Shown here: piece by piece, positions 41,372 to 49,479 of the stretch
How positions within the stretch are numbered: the first letter of the stretch is position 1
How the letters are laid out: each line of letters begins with the position of its first letter
Assembly: GCA_040255675.1 (NCBI GenBank)
Contig: JBDZVM010000006.1
Coordinates: 1-64,000, forward strand
Direction of reading: 5' to 3'
Length of the DNA: 64,000 nucleotides
DNA from: JBDZVM01 sp040255675
GTDB lineage: Bacteria > Actinomycetota > Actinomycetes > Acidothermales > Acidothermaceae
Program-made: the position numbers and the translations under genes
Notes under the pieces: generated by a model
Database searches by the model: none
Seen by the model: the letters and a program-made list of their open reading frames with translations, nothing else
Told to the model about the DNA's origin: nothing

Positions 41372-43081
41372 CTAAGAACCCGCGGTGATCGCGAGTGCCG
41401 CGGCGTCGTCCGTCGTCTCTCGCGAGCCGGTATGGCGCGCTAAACCGGCGACAAGCGCTTCGATCATCTCGGCCGGGTGATGGGCGGGTACGGCGGCGAG
41501 CATCTGCGCGAGGCCCGCTTCCCCGAGTTCTTCGCCGTCCGGACTTCTCGCTTCAGTAAAACCGTCGGTGTAGAGCAGCAGGCTGTCACCGACGCCGAGG
41601 TCGACACGGCTGGGCACGAACTCCGGCGAGGCCATCACACCTAGCAGGTCTCCCGGCTGACCCACCGGGCGCACCAGCCCGTCGTGCGAACGCCACAGCG
41701 GTAACGGATGGCCGGCGTTCGTCACGACCGCTGTCGCGCCGTCCGGTCGTGGATTCAGGTAGACCAGACAGGCCGTGAGGAACGGGCGATCGGTGTTGTC
41801 GGCCAGCAGCGCCTGGTTCAATGCCAACAAGACGTCGCGCGGGTCGTCACGATCGAGGGCCGCGGCCCGCACCGTGTACCGAGCCATCGCGGTGACCGCC
41901 GCGGCGCCCGCCCCTTTGCCGCAGACGTCTGCCATGACGGCGGCCCACCATCCGCCAGAGAGCGGGAACACGTCATAGAAGTCGCCGCTCACAGCGACTC
42001 GACCGCTGGCGGCCTGGTAGTGCGCCGCCAGCGTCAGATGCGCGACGCTGGGAAGCGCGGCCGGTAACAGGCTGGTTTGCAACACGTCAAGCGTGCGGCG
42101 CAGTTCGGCCTCGGCTCCGAGTCGTTCGAGGAACATCCCGAGCTGGCGCCCGATCGACAGCAGCACTGCTTCGAGGTCTTGATCGACCTTCCGCGCGCTC
42201 CTCGACCACAGCTCGATGACACCGAGGGGTCCGGCGGTGCCGAGCAGCGGCAACCCCAAGCCGGTCGCCAGGCCGTGCGCCGTTGCGATCGAGGATCGCG
42301 GGACGTCGCGCAGCGGCGTGCCGGCCGTGGCCGCGGTCGGGTGCTGCGTCGACCACACGTGGCCGGGCAGGCCCTCTCCGATCCGCAGGGTGATCCCGCG
42401 GGTCATCGCCTCGGCAGCGGCGGGCAGCGTGCCGTCATGCCAGCTCGCCACACACACCAGCCTGCCGAGTGCCGGGTCGGGCTGCCAGATGGCGGCGAAC
42501 TCCCAGTCGAGGTTTTCACACAAGACCGGCAGGAGTGTGGCGAACGCCTCGTCGGTGGCAGCGGTCTTGTGCAGGGCGGACGAGACGTCGATGCTCGCGC
42601 GCAAGTAACGGGCCACGTCGAGCTGACGTTCGAGTTCGAGCCGATCGCCGACGTCACGCAAGACGGCCAGTGCCCAGGTGGCGTCTCGCGGTGGCTCGAT
42701 GCTCGAGCCGGGCAACGGCCCGAGCACGAGATCGATCTCAGTGACACCGCCGTCAGCTCGTAGCGCGCTGACTCGCAGCGGGCGCCCGCCGAGTCGCATC
42801 GTGCCGGTGCGAGCGAACCGAGCGAACCCGGCTTGGTGGGCCGAGCGGAGGCGCGGCGGCACCACCACAGTCACCGGTTGCCCAAGCAGAGCTGACACTT
42901 CCCAGCCAAGCAGCGTGGTGACCGCCCGGTTGGCGTAGCGGATGATGTTGTCCGGGCTCGCGATGATCACCGCGTCGGGTACCTGGTCGAGTGCCGGCAA
43001 CGTTGGGTTGCTGTGATCTTCCGCTAGTGCCACGCGCTTACGGTAACCCGGACGCGGGTTTGGGTTCGGCGAGTCTCGCAT
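41372..43081 (-). CDS. PAS-GAF-PP2C (SpoIIE/RsbU-type) phosphatase
   Basis: The 569-residue protein has a PAS domain (about 30-130: PDAVIIASPDNIIRYANRAVTTLLGWE), a GAF domain (about 170-330) and a C-terminal PPM/SpoIIE phosphatase (LLPAALPSVAHLTLAAHYQAA, VSGDFYDVFPLSGG, MADVCGKGAGAAAVTAMARYTVRA, LLLYTDGFTEAR). Metal-binding aspartates (GDFYD, ADVCG, TDG) are present. Such proteins dephosphorylate anti-sigma-factor antagonists, controlling stress sigma factors. No RsbV/RsbW partner is adjacent, but it is convergent with the sigma factor gene, with 10 bp between stops. Confidence 0.93.
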   Translation of the reverse strand: MRDSPNPNPRPGYRKRVALAEDHSNPTLPALDQVPDAVIIASPDNIIRYANRAVTTLLGWEVSALLGQPVTVVVPPRLRSAHQAGFARFARTGTMRLGGRPLRVSALRADGGVTEIDLVLGPLPGSSIEPPRDATWALAVLRDVGDRLELERQLDVARYLRASIDVSSALHKTAATDEAFATLLPVLCENLDWEFAAIWQPDPALGRLVCVASWHDGTLPAAAEAMTRGITLRIGEGLPGHVWSTQHPTAATAGTPLRDVPRSSIATAHGLATGLGLPLLGTAGPLGVIELWSRSARKVDQDLEAVLLSIGRQLGMFLERLGAEAELRRTLDVLQTSLLPAALPSVAHLTLAAHYQAASGRVAVSGDFYDVFPLSGGWWAAVMADVCGKGAGAAAVTAMARYTVRAAALDRDDPRDVLLALNQALLADNTDRPFLTACLVYLNPRPDGATAVVTNAGHPLPLWRSHDGLVRPVGQPGDLLGVMASPEFVPSRVDLGVGDSLLLYTDGFTEARSPDGEELGEAGLAQMLAAVPAHHPAEMIEALVAGLARHTGSRETTDDAAALAITAGS

Positions 43082-43116
43082 GCTGGACGGCGAAAAGCGG
43101 CCGGACGACGGAAAAG

Positions 43117-43156
43117 CGCCGAAGGCCCCGGTCGTTTCCGACCGGGGCCTTCGGCG
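43117..43156 (-). terminator. Strong Rho-independent terminator of the DUF7455 gene
   Basis: CGCCGAAGGCCCCGGTCG (43117-43134) pairs perfectly with 43139-43156 around a TTTC loop, an 18-bp stem. On the minus strand it is followed by CTTTTCC. It sits 19 bp beyond the stop of the gene at 43176, and between that gene and the PP2C gene. Confidence 0.88.
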
Positions 43157-43175
43157 TCAGCTATAGAAAGTCGCG

Positions 43176-43409
43176 CTAGCGCTCGTCGTCGGGGGCTGTC
43201 GGAGATACGTTGTCGAGGCGTTCGGTCTCGTCGTGGACTTCTGCGGCGGCGGCGCGCAGCGCGTCGGCGTGCTCGCGTGCGTGATGTGCGCAAAAAAGCA
43301 GCTCGCCTCCTGACGGAAGCACCGCGCGCAGGTACGCGCGGGCGCCGCAGCGGTCGCAACGATCAGCGGCCGACAGGGGAGTCGGGGCTAGCACCGTGGT
43401 CACGTTCAC
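43176..43409 (-). CDS. DUF7455 zinc-ribbon-like small protein
   Basis: The 77-residue protein has CDRCGARAYLRAVLPSGGELLFCAHHARE, a CxxC plus CxHH set that suggests one zinc site. It is a conserved actinobacterial small protein that commonly sits next to the principal sigma factor, as here. Its function is unknown. The gene ends in a perfect terminator hairpin. Confidence 0.88.
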   Translation of the reverse strand: MNVTTVLAPTPLSAADRCDRCGARAYLRAVLPSGGELLFCAHHAREHADALRAAAAEVHDETERLDNVSPTAPDDER

Positions 43410-43638
43410 GTCCTTCTCATCAGCGTTCTCATCGGCAGGTAGCTAACCAATGCAACCACTACCCCACCACACTTCGTTCCCCGACGTCGGTAACTCGCCG
43501 TTCGCGCATAGCTAAAGCCGAATTATGGTCGGCACGATTCGGGACGAGCCGGTCGTGATCGGACGTGGTCGTCGTGATCTGAAACCCGATGTGGCCACGC
43601 CGCGTCAGATCGTGGAGAAGCGATGGCGGAGGATGCGC

Positions 43639-44721
43639 ATGCCACAATTTTCCTTGATCCGCGCGGTGTTTGCCGTGACGGCCGTGATCGCCATGGTCGC
43701 TGGTTGCGCTTCCGCCAACGTCGACCCGGGTCGGGCAGCGTCGGCAGCGCCGTCGGCAACGCCGTGGGCGTCTGACCAGCCTGCTCTTGACGCGCCGGCG
43801 AGCGCACCCGCCCGATCAGTAGCGCCGACCGGCCCCGCGGCCACTGCCGCCATGGGTACCCCGCCGCCGCAAGGGCCCCATGCCACAGCGCACGTGGGTA
43901 GCCTCGCGATCGCCTGCCCCGACGAACCGTGGCCTGGCCTTGAATCGAATCCGCCGCTGGCCAAAGATGTCGCGATCAAGGCGGTCGTGCGATGCGAGCC
44001 CGTGCAACGCACCTACTCGAGCCTTGGTGAGTGGAGCGTGCAGCTGGCGGAGGTCGCGAACCACGGGTTCGACGAGCTCGTTGCGGCACTTCATGAGCCC
44101 TCGCAGAAGGCACCGCCGAATCAAGCGTGTCCCGACATCGGATACGTGATCCCGTGGTTCGTTTTGGTGACAGCTGACGGCGAGGCTGCGCGAGCGGCGA
44201 TACCCACTGGCACGTGCGGCAAGCCGCATGCCGACGCAACGAAGGCGCTGCAATCGTTGCCCTTCGTGGTGGTCGATGCCGTCCGCGTGCGGCAGCTCCG
44301 TTCTCCTGAATCGATCGCTAGTGGTTGCGAGCAGCGCTTCAAGGACATGGTGGCAATCGAGGGTGCCCGGGCGTCGGCAGGTTCCAAGGGTGGCAGCGTT
44401 GCGGATCTCGCCAGCGTTCCGTCGTCCGTGCTGGCGTGCTTGTACCAGGTCGCCGGCGCCGGCGTGCCGGAAGGTGAGCTGATCAAAGGCGTGACGGTCA
44501 CCGGCGAATCCGCTGCCGATATCGCCAGCGGTGCCGAGATCGCGAATTCGATTCCGAGCGGATGTGTTGACGCCGACAGATTCGTGGTCGTGGCGGCGGC
44601 GGGTTCGATCGGCTACGTCGAGGTGGGCGCATGCAACCGCCTGCTCACCCCGGACGGCCGGCTGGGTACGGCGTCCGCTGCTTTGGTGGCGACGCTAGAA
44701 AGCGTGCTGCAAGGGTCTTGA
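43639..44721 (+). CDS. Putative lipoprotein, unknown function
   Basis: The ATG at 43639, 6 nt after GGAGG, gives 360 residues (an ATG at 43633 adds two). The signal (MPQFSLIRAVFAVTAVIAMVAGC) has a lipobox with Cys at about residue 23, followed by a long Ala/Pro/Ser linker (about 24-80). The mature domain has several Cys (SLAIACPDEPWPG, VVRCEPVQRTY, NQACPDIGYVIPW, SGCEQRF, LACLYQVAG, PSGCVDAD, GACNRLL). No known domain is recognised. It ends 137 bp before parE. Confidence 0.8.
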   Translation: MPQFSLIRAVFAVTAVIAMVAGCASANVDPGRAASAAPSATPWASDQPALDAPASAPARSVAPTGPAATAAMGTPPPQGPHATAHVGSLAIACPDEPWPGLESNPPLAKDVAIKAVVRCEPVQRTYSSLGEWSVQLAEVANHGFDELVAALHEPSQKAPPNQACPDIGYVIPWFVLVTADGEAARAAIPTGTCGKPHADATKALQSLPFVVVDAVRVRQLRSPESIASGCEQRFKDMVAIEGARASAGSKGGSVADLASVPSSVLACLYQVAGAGVPEGELIKGVTVTGESAADIASGAEIANSIPSGCVDADRFVVVAAAGSIGYVEVGACNRLLTPDGRLGTASAALVATLESVLQGS

Positions 44722-44857
44722 TGCCTGCGGTTGTCCACTGATCCGGCGCGCCCAGCGGCTCGACGTCCGTGCTCTTGGGTAACCTTGCGGCGGCGCGGTC
44801 GTGAGCTTGCGGCGGCGTCCGGCGACCTTCCAGCAGAATCGCAGGGAACTCACGAAC

Positions 44858-46957
44858 GTGACGGCTGAACCGACCGCGCTTTTCACCGGTGACGACAGCG
44901 CTTACACCGCGCGGCACTTGCTCGTGCTCGAGGGTCTCGAGGCGGTGCGCAAGCGGCCGGGCATGTACATCGGCTCTACTGACACTCGCGGCCTCATGCA
45001 TTGCGTGTGGGAGATCATCGACAACTCGGTCGACGAAGCCCTGGTCGGCTTTTGCACCGCGATCGAGATCGTGCTCCATGACGACGGATCGGTGCTGGTC
45101 TGCGACAACGGGCGAGGCATCCCGGTCGACATCGAGCCGAAGACGAAGCTCTCGGGTGTCGAAGTGGTGATGACCCGGTTGCACGCGGGCGGCAAGTTCG
45201 GCGGGGGCTCCTACAACGCCACCGGCGGTCTGCACGGTGTCGGTGCCTCGGTGGTGAACGCGCTGTCGGCCCGGCTCGATGTCGAGGTCGACCGCGACGG
45301 CGGTACCTACGCGATGAGCTTTCGACGCGGCAAGCCCGGCGAATTCGCCAGCGCCAAGCCCGATTCGAAGTTCACCGAGAAGTCGGGTCTCACCAAGATC
45401 AAGCGAGTGGCGAAGAAAGTCACCGGCACGCGCGTGCGCTTTTGGGCAGACCGCCAGATCTTCACCAAGGACGCCGACATCGACCTGCGTGGCCTGCTCG
45501 AGCGCGCCCGTCAGACCGCGTTCTTGGTGCCCGGGCTGGAAATCTCGGTGCGCGACGAACGGTCCGACAAATCCCGCGGCGCCGACGCCGAATTGCCGCG
45601 AGAGCAATCGTTTATCTACACGGGCGGCATCAGCGACTTCGTCGACTTCCTCGCCGCCGACGCCGGCCTCACCGACACGTTGCGATTGCAAGGCTCGGGC
45701 ACGTTCGAAGAAACCGTTCCGATGCTCGACGACCTCGGCCACATGACCCCAACCGAAGTCAGCCGCGACCTTGAGGTCGACGTCGCGTTGCGCTGGGGCA
45801 CCGGTTACGAGACCACCGTCCGCTCGTTCGTCAACATCATCACGACGCCGAAAGGCGGCACCCACGTCGCCGGGTTCGAACGTGCGTTGGTGAAGGTGTT
45901 CAATGACCAGCTCAAAGCAGTGAAGCTGCTGAAGGTCAACGACGAGAACGTCACGAAAGACGACATCCTCGAAGGCCTCACCGCCGTCGTCACCGTGCGC
46001 CTGGCCGAGCCCCAATTTGAAGGCCAGACCAAAGAGGTGCTCGGCACTCCGGCGGCGTCGAAAATCGTCAACGACGTCGTTTCGAAGCAGCTTCGCGCGT
46101 TTCTCACGTCGAGCAAGCGTGGCGAAAAACAGCAGGCTCGTTCGGTGTTGGAGAAAGTCGCGGCGGCCTCGAAAACCCGCCAAGCCGCTCGTGCGCACAA
46201 AGAGGCGCAGCGGCGCAAGAACGCGCTCGAATCGTCGTCCCTGCCGGCGAAACTGGCCGACTGCCGCAGCGAAGACGTCGACCGCACTGAACTGTTCATC
46301 GTCGAGGGCGACTCGGCGTTGGGCACCGCGAAACTCGCGCGCAAGTCGGAGTTTCAGGCGCTCCTGCCGATTCGCGGCAAGATTTTGAATGTGCAAAAGG
46401 CCGGCGTCGGCGACATGCTCAACAACGCCGAATGCGCCGCGATTATTCAGGTGATTGGCGCTGGTTCGGGTCGCACGTTCGACATCGACGCCGCCCGCTA
46501 CGGCAAGGTCATCATCATGACCGACGCCGACGTCGACGGCGCCCACATACGCACGCTGCTGCTCACGCTGTTCTTCCGTTACATGAAGCCGATGCTTGAC
46601 GCCGGGCGGGTTTTCGCCGCCGTCCCGCCGTTGCATCGCATCGAAATCTCCGGTCAGAAGGAACCCGTCTACACCTACAGCGACGCCGAGATGCGCAGGC
46701 TCTTGCTCGACCTCGAAAAGAAGGGCAAGAAGTACAAGACACCCCAGCGGTACAAGGGTCTCGGCGAAATGGACGCTGACCAACTTGCCGAAACAACGAT
46801 GGACCCAACACGGCGGGTGCTACGGCGGATTCGCCTCGACGACGCCGCCGTGGCCGAATCGGTGTTCGAGTTGCTCATGGGCAACGATGTCGCGCCGCGC
46901 AAGGAGTTCATCGTCGACTCCGCCGCTTTGCTGGATCGCGCTCGCATCGACGCCTGA
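44858..46957 (+). CDS. parE: DNA topoisomerase IV subunit B
   Basis: GTG 44858 (VTAEPTALFTGD) fits ParE N-termini; GTG 44801 is also in frame. From 44858 it has 699 residues. The GHKL ATPase has YTARHLLVLEGLEAVRKRPGMYIGST, IDNSVDEAL, DNGRGIPVDI, LHAGGKFGGGSYNATGGLHGVGASVVNAL. The TOPRIM part shows ELFIVEGDSALG, PIRGKILNV and MTDADVDGAHI; the C-terminal has RYKGLGEMDADQL. ParE supplies the ATP-driven strand passage of topoisomerase IV with ParC, which is encoded at 53097. It is highly similar to GyrB, but pairing with ParC and the EDxx motifs fit ParE. Confidence 0.93.
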   Translation: MTAEPTALFTGDDSAYTARHLLVLEGLEAVRKRPGMYIGSTDTRGLMHCVWEIIDNSVDEALVGFCTAIEIVLHDDGSVLVCDNGRGIPVDIEPKTKLSGVEVVMTRLHAGGKFGGGSYNATGGLHGVGASVVNALSARLDVEVDRDGGTYAMSFRRGKPGEFASAKPDSKFTEKSGLTKIKRVAKKVTGTRVRFWADRQIFTKDADIDLRGLLERARQTAFLVPGLEISVRDERSDKSRGADAELPREQSFIYTGGISDFVDFLAADAGLTDTLRLQGSGTFEETVPMLDDLGHMTPTEVSRDLEVDVALRWGTGYETTVRSFVNIITTPKGGTHVAGFERALVKVFNDQLKAVKLLKVNDENVTKDDILEGLTAVVTVRLAEPQFEGQTKEVLGTPAASKIVNDVVSKQLRAFLTSSKRGEKQQARSVLEKVAAASKTRQAARAHKEAQRRKNALESSSLPAKLADCRSEDVDRTELFIVEGDSALGTAKLARKSEFQALLPIRGKILNVQKAGVGDMLNNAECAAIIQVIGAGSGRTFDIDAARYGKVIIMTDADVDGAHIRTLLLTLFFRYMKPMLDAGRVFAAVPPLHRIEISGQKEPVYTYSDAEMRRLLLDLEKKGKKYKTPQRYKGLGEMDADQLAETTMDPTRRVLRRIRLDDAAVAESVFELLMGNDVAPRKEFIVDSAALLDRARIDA

Positions 46958-47027
46958 GCTCAGCCTCAGCGCCTTTCAAGATGCCAAGATCTGCCCACAA
47001 GCTTGTCAAGGCTCGCACACTGTAACC

Positions 47028-47471
47028 ATGACAACGTGGGCCGAGGTCGCGCGAGCAGAACCCGAATTCGCCGAGCGAGTACGGCAGCTGTTCGACGTCC
47101 GCAAACACAAGACCATTGCCACGCTGCGCCGCGACGGCTCGCCGCGCATCAGCGGGATCGAGGTGTCGTTCGACGCCGGGTCGGTGTGGGTCGGGATGAT
47201 GCCCGGCTCGGTCAAGGCACTCGATGTCGCGCGCGATCCTCGGGTGGCACTGCACAGCCCCACCGTCGACCCACCGGACGACGATCCGGGCGGGTGGCCC
47301 GGCGAGGCGAAGGTGAGCGGGCGCGTCGAGACGACCGAGATCGAGGGCGCCACGAGATACGTGCTCGACATCGATGAAGTCGTGCTGACGCGCATCGGAA
47401 CGCCGGCCGACCATCTGGTGGTTGAGTCGTGGCATCCGAGTCGGGGGTTGGAGCGTCGTATACGGCGTTGA
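47028..47471 (+). CDS. PPOX-class flavin/F420-dependent oxidoreductase
   Basis: The ATG at 47028 (MTTWAEVARAEPEFAERVRQ) gives 147 residues. The split-barrel fold is indicated by HKTIATLRRDGSPRISGIEVSF, VWVGMMPGSVKALDVARDPRVALHSP and a C-terminal ESWHPSRGLERRIRR. These are features of pyridoxamine-5'-phosphate-oxidase-like proteins, a family with many F420- or FMN-binding actinobacterial members. The electron donor and substrate cannot be assigned. It is 70 bp after parE in the same direction. Confidence 0.85.
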   Translation: MTTWAEVARAEPEFAERVRQLFDVRKHKTIATLRRDGSPRISGIEVSFDAGSVWVGMMPGSVKALDVARDPRVALHSPTVDPPDDDPGGWPGEAKVSGRVETTEIEGATRYVLDIDEVVLTRIGTPADHLVVESWHPSRGLERRIRR

Positions 47472-47516
47472 ACATGCACGCCGGCCGTTGAGTCGTTCAG
47501 GGGAAGGGGGTTCGCG

Positions 47517-48032
47517 ATGCCGACAAGATTCGCGCAGGGCGTGCTTCACGTCGCGGTATTAGCGATCGCCGCTGTCTCTTCAGCCGGGTGCGCGTCGGGG
47601 CGCTCCAGCTCAGCACCCGCTGTGTCGGCGGCGAGCGTGACGGCAAACGCCGGCCTGACGCCGGTTGCGGTGTCGCCGTCGGCGAGCGTGGTTGGCGACG
47701 CGACGGTGTACGCGATGGCCGTCAAAGAATTTCAAACGTATCTCGATACTTGGGCGCGTGACGGGGCGGTCAAGGCGGCCGCACGATACTTGGTGCCGTC
47801 CGAACAGCCGACGAGCACAAACGGCGTGCTTGTTCTCACGGCAGGGCATGTCGTTTCATACAAGCCGTTCTCGTGGACTTCCGCGGACGAATTCACCTTG
47901 TCAGTGACGATGGACCTCCATTTCTCCAACCCCGAGGCGTTAGCCGGCGGCGACCCGAACCACAGCTTCGTCACCTTCACGCGGCCGAATTCGCATACGC
48001 CCTATCGGATGTACCTCGCGACCGGCCCTTGA
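47517..48032 (+). CDS. Putative lipoprotein, unknown function
   Basis: The ATG at 47517 (after AGGGGAAGGGGG) gives 171 residues. The signal MPTRFAQGVLHVAVLAIAAVSSAGC has a lipobox with Cys25. After a low-complexity Ser/Ala/Val linker the mature domain (about 65-170) contains FQTYLDTWARDGAVKAAARYL, SYKPFSWTSADEFTLSVTMDLHF and SFVTFTRPNSHTPYRMYLATGP. No known family is recognised; a mixed alpha/beta domain similar to small nuclear-transport-factor-like or DUF4878-like folds is only a guess. Its gene lies between the flavin oxidoreductase and the PLP lyase. Confidence 0.72.
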   Translation: MPTRFAQGVLHVAVLAIAAVSSAGCASGRSSSAPAVSAASVTANAGLTPVAVSPSASVVGDATVYAMAVKEFQTYLDTWARDGAVKAAARYLVPSEQPTSTNGVLVLTAGHVVSYKPFSWTSADEFTLSVTMDLHFSNPEALAGGDPNHSFVTFTRPNSHTPYRMYLATGP

Positions 48033-48100
48033 GCGGGCGCGCCCGCGATCTCAGCGAGCCCCCGTGCTACGGCGTGTCGGCGTCCGGCAGACTTAGGCCC

Positions 48101-49252
48101 ATGGGTGACGATGGCTCGGCGGCAAACCAATCCGTGGCGAATTGGTCGGTGGGGGACGGAACGCGCGTCGTGCATGCCGGGATGCCGGCGGCGGCTGAGG
48201 GCACGCCGCTCGTCGTGAGCCCCGTTTTCACGTCGACGTACCACCTCACGGGTGAGCCGAGCGGTCCGTACCAGTACGGGCGGTTGACCAATCCGACGTG
48301 GACGGCGTGGGAAAGCGCGCTCAGTGAACTTGAAAGCGGTGAGGCGATTTCGTTTGCGTCCGGAATTGCCGCCGTGACGGCAGTGTTAGCGTCGTCCCTG
48401 CGAGCTGGCGATGTATTGGTTATGGCGTCAGACTGCTATTACGCGACGCGGCGACTCGCCGAAGGATTACTCAGCGAGATCGGTGTGGTGGTTCGGCTCG
48501 TGCCGCTTCTTGAACTTGGTTCCAACCTGGACGGCGCCTCGCTGGTCTGGCTCGAAAGTCCGAGCAATCCGCTGCTTGACGTGTGCGATATCGCGTCGCT
48601 GTGCGCCGAGGCGCATTCGGTCGGCGCTTTGGTGGCAGTCGACAACACCACCGCGACACCGTTGGGCCAGCAGCCCTTAATTCTCGGTGCCGACTATTCC
48701 GTAGCCAGTGACACGAAAGCCCTGACTGGGCACAGCGACGTCGTGCTCGGGCATGTCGCCTGCCGCGATCCCGAGCGTGCCGCCACAATTCGCACGTGGC
48801 GCAATAGCACTGGCGCAATACCAGGCGTTTTCGAAACATGGTTAGCACATCGTTCGCTGATGACGCTCGACTTACGGCTGGCACGGCAAGGTTCGAATGG
48901 TCTGGCGTTGGCCGAGTTTTTGTCGTCGCATCCCGCCGTTGTCGAGGTGCGATACCCATTCTTGGCGGGCCAGCCTGGGCGCGATATCGCCGTCCGGCAA
49001 ATGCGCCGACCGGGCGGCCTAGTGTCGTTTATATTGGCCGACGAAACGACAGCGGAGCGATTTCTTGCCTTTTTGGAAATCGTCGCCGTCGCAACCAGTT
49101 TCGGCGGACTGCACAGCACGGCTGAGCGTCGTGCCCGTTGGGGTGGGGACGACGTCGCACCGGGATTCATCCGGTTCAGCTGCGGGTGCGAAGACACGTC
49201 CGATCTGATAGCGGACGTCGAACAAGCACTGCGCGCCGCAGTCCGGAAGTAA
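48101..49252 (+). CDS. Cys/Met-metabolism PLP-dependent enzyme (cystathionine gamma-synthase/lyase family)
   Basis: The ATG at 48101 gives 383 residues. Family marks are the N-terminal VVHAG, SPVFTSTYHL and YQYGRLTNPTW, then SFASGIAAVTAVL, LVWLESPSNPLLDV, the pyridoxal lysine in ASDTKALTGHSD and the C-terminal RFSCGCEDTSDLIADVEQAL. This is type I fold PLP chemistry on sulfur amino acids. Cystathionine gamma-lyase, gamma-synthase or O-acylhomoserine sulfhydrylase cannot be separated by sequence reading. The active-site neighbourhood (Tyr replaced by AL after Lys) differs slightly from the classical TKYxxGHSD motif. Confidence 0.9.
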   Translation: MGDDGSAANQSVANWSVGDGTRVVHAGMPAAAEGTPLVVSPVFTSTYHLTGEPSGPYQYGRLTNPTWTAWESALSELESGEAISFASGIAAVTAVLASSLRAGDVLVMASDCYYATRRLAEGLLSEIGVVVRLVPLLELGSNLDGASLVWLESPSNPLLDVCDIASLCAEAHSVGALVAVDNTTATPLGQQPLILGADYSVASDTKALTGHSDVVLGHVACRDPERAATIRTWRNSTGAIPGVFETWLAHRSLMTLDLRLARQGSNGLALAEFLSSHPAVVEVRYPFLAGQPGRDIAVRQMRRPGGLVSFILADETTAERFLAFLEIVAVATSFGGLHSTAERRARWGGDDVAPGFIRFSCGCEDTSDLIADVEQALRAAVRK

Positions 49253-49373
49253 ACCCGCGCTGCGCGCGTGGCGTGCTGGCCTGCTGGCCAGCTGGCGTCT
49301 AGTTCTAGTGTGCGTATTCTGCGGGCTTCACATCACCGGCGTTTTGCGCAGGCTGGCGCATCATGTGCTGGTC

Positions 49374-49419
49374 GTTCCGCGGAACGTCGATTTCCACAGG
49401 TCTGTCGATTCTTTCCACA
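49374..49419 (+). promoter_or_regulatory. Conserved leader of DUF222/HNH copy 2
   Basis: GTTCCGCGGAAC (49374-49385) is followed by TTTCCACA at 49391 and 49412, spaced 21 bp apart, exactly as before copy 1. The leader is conserved to about the same degree as the coding start. It suggests a shared control site or the left end of a duplicated unit. Confidence 0.6.
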
Positions 49420-49479
49420 AGTCGTGGGCGACGTTGTTGTGCGCTCAGAAATGTCACTGGGCGTCGATACGTTGCGCGC

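Noticed and set aside
44645..46783. 712-residue minus-strand frame opposite parE
   Set aside because: Long antisense frames are common in high-GC genes with strong third-position bias; no motif is present, and parE on the plus strand is unambiguous.
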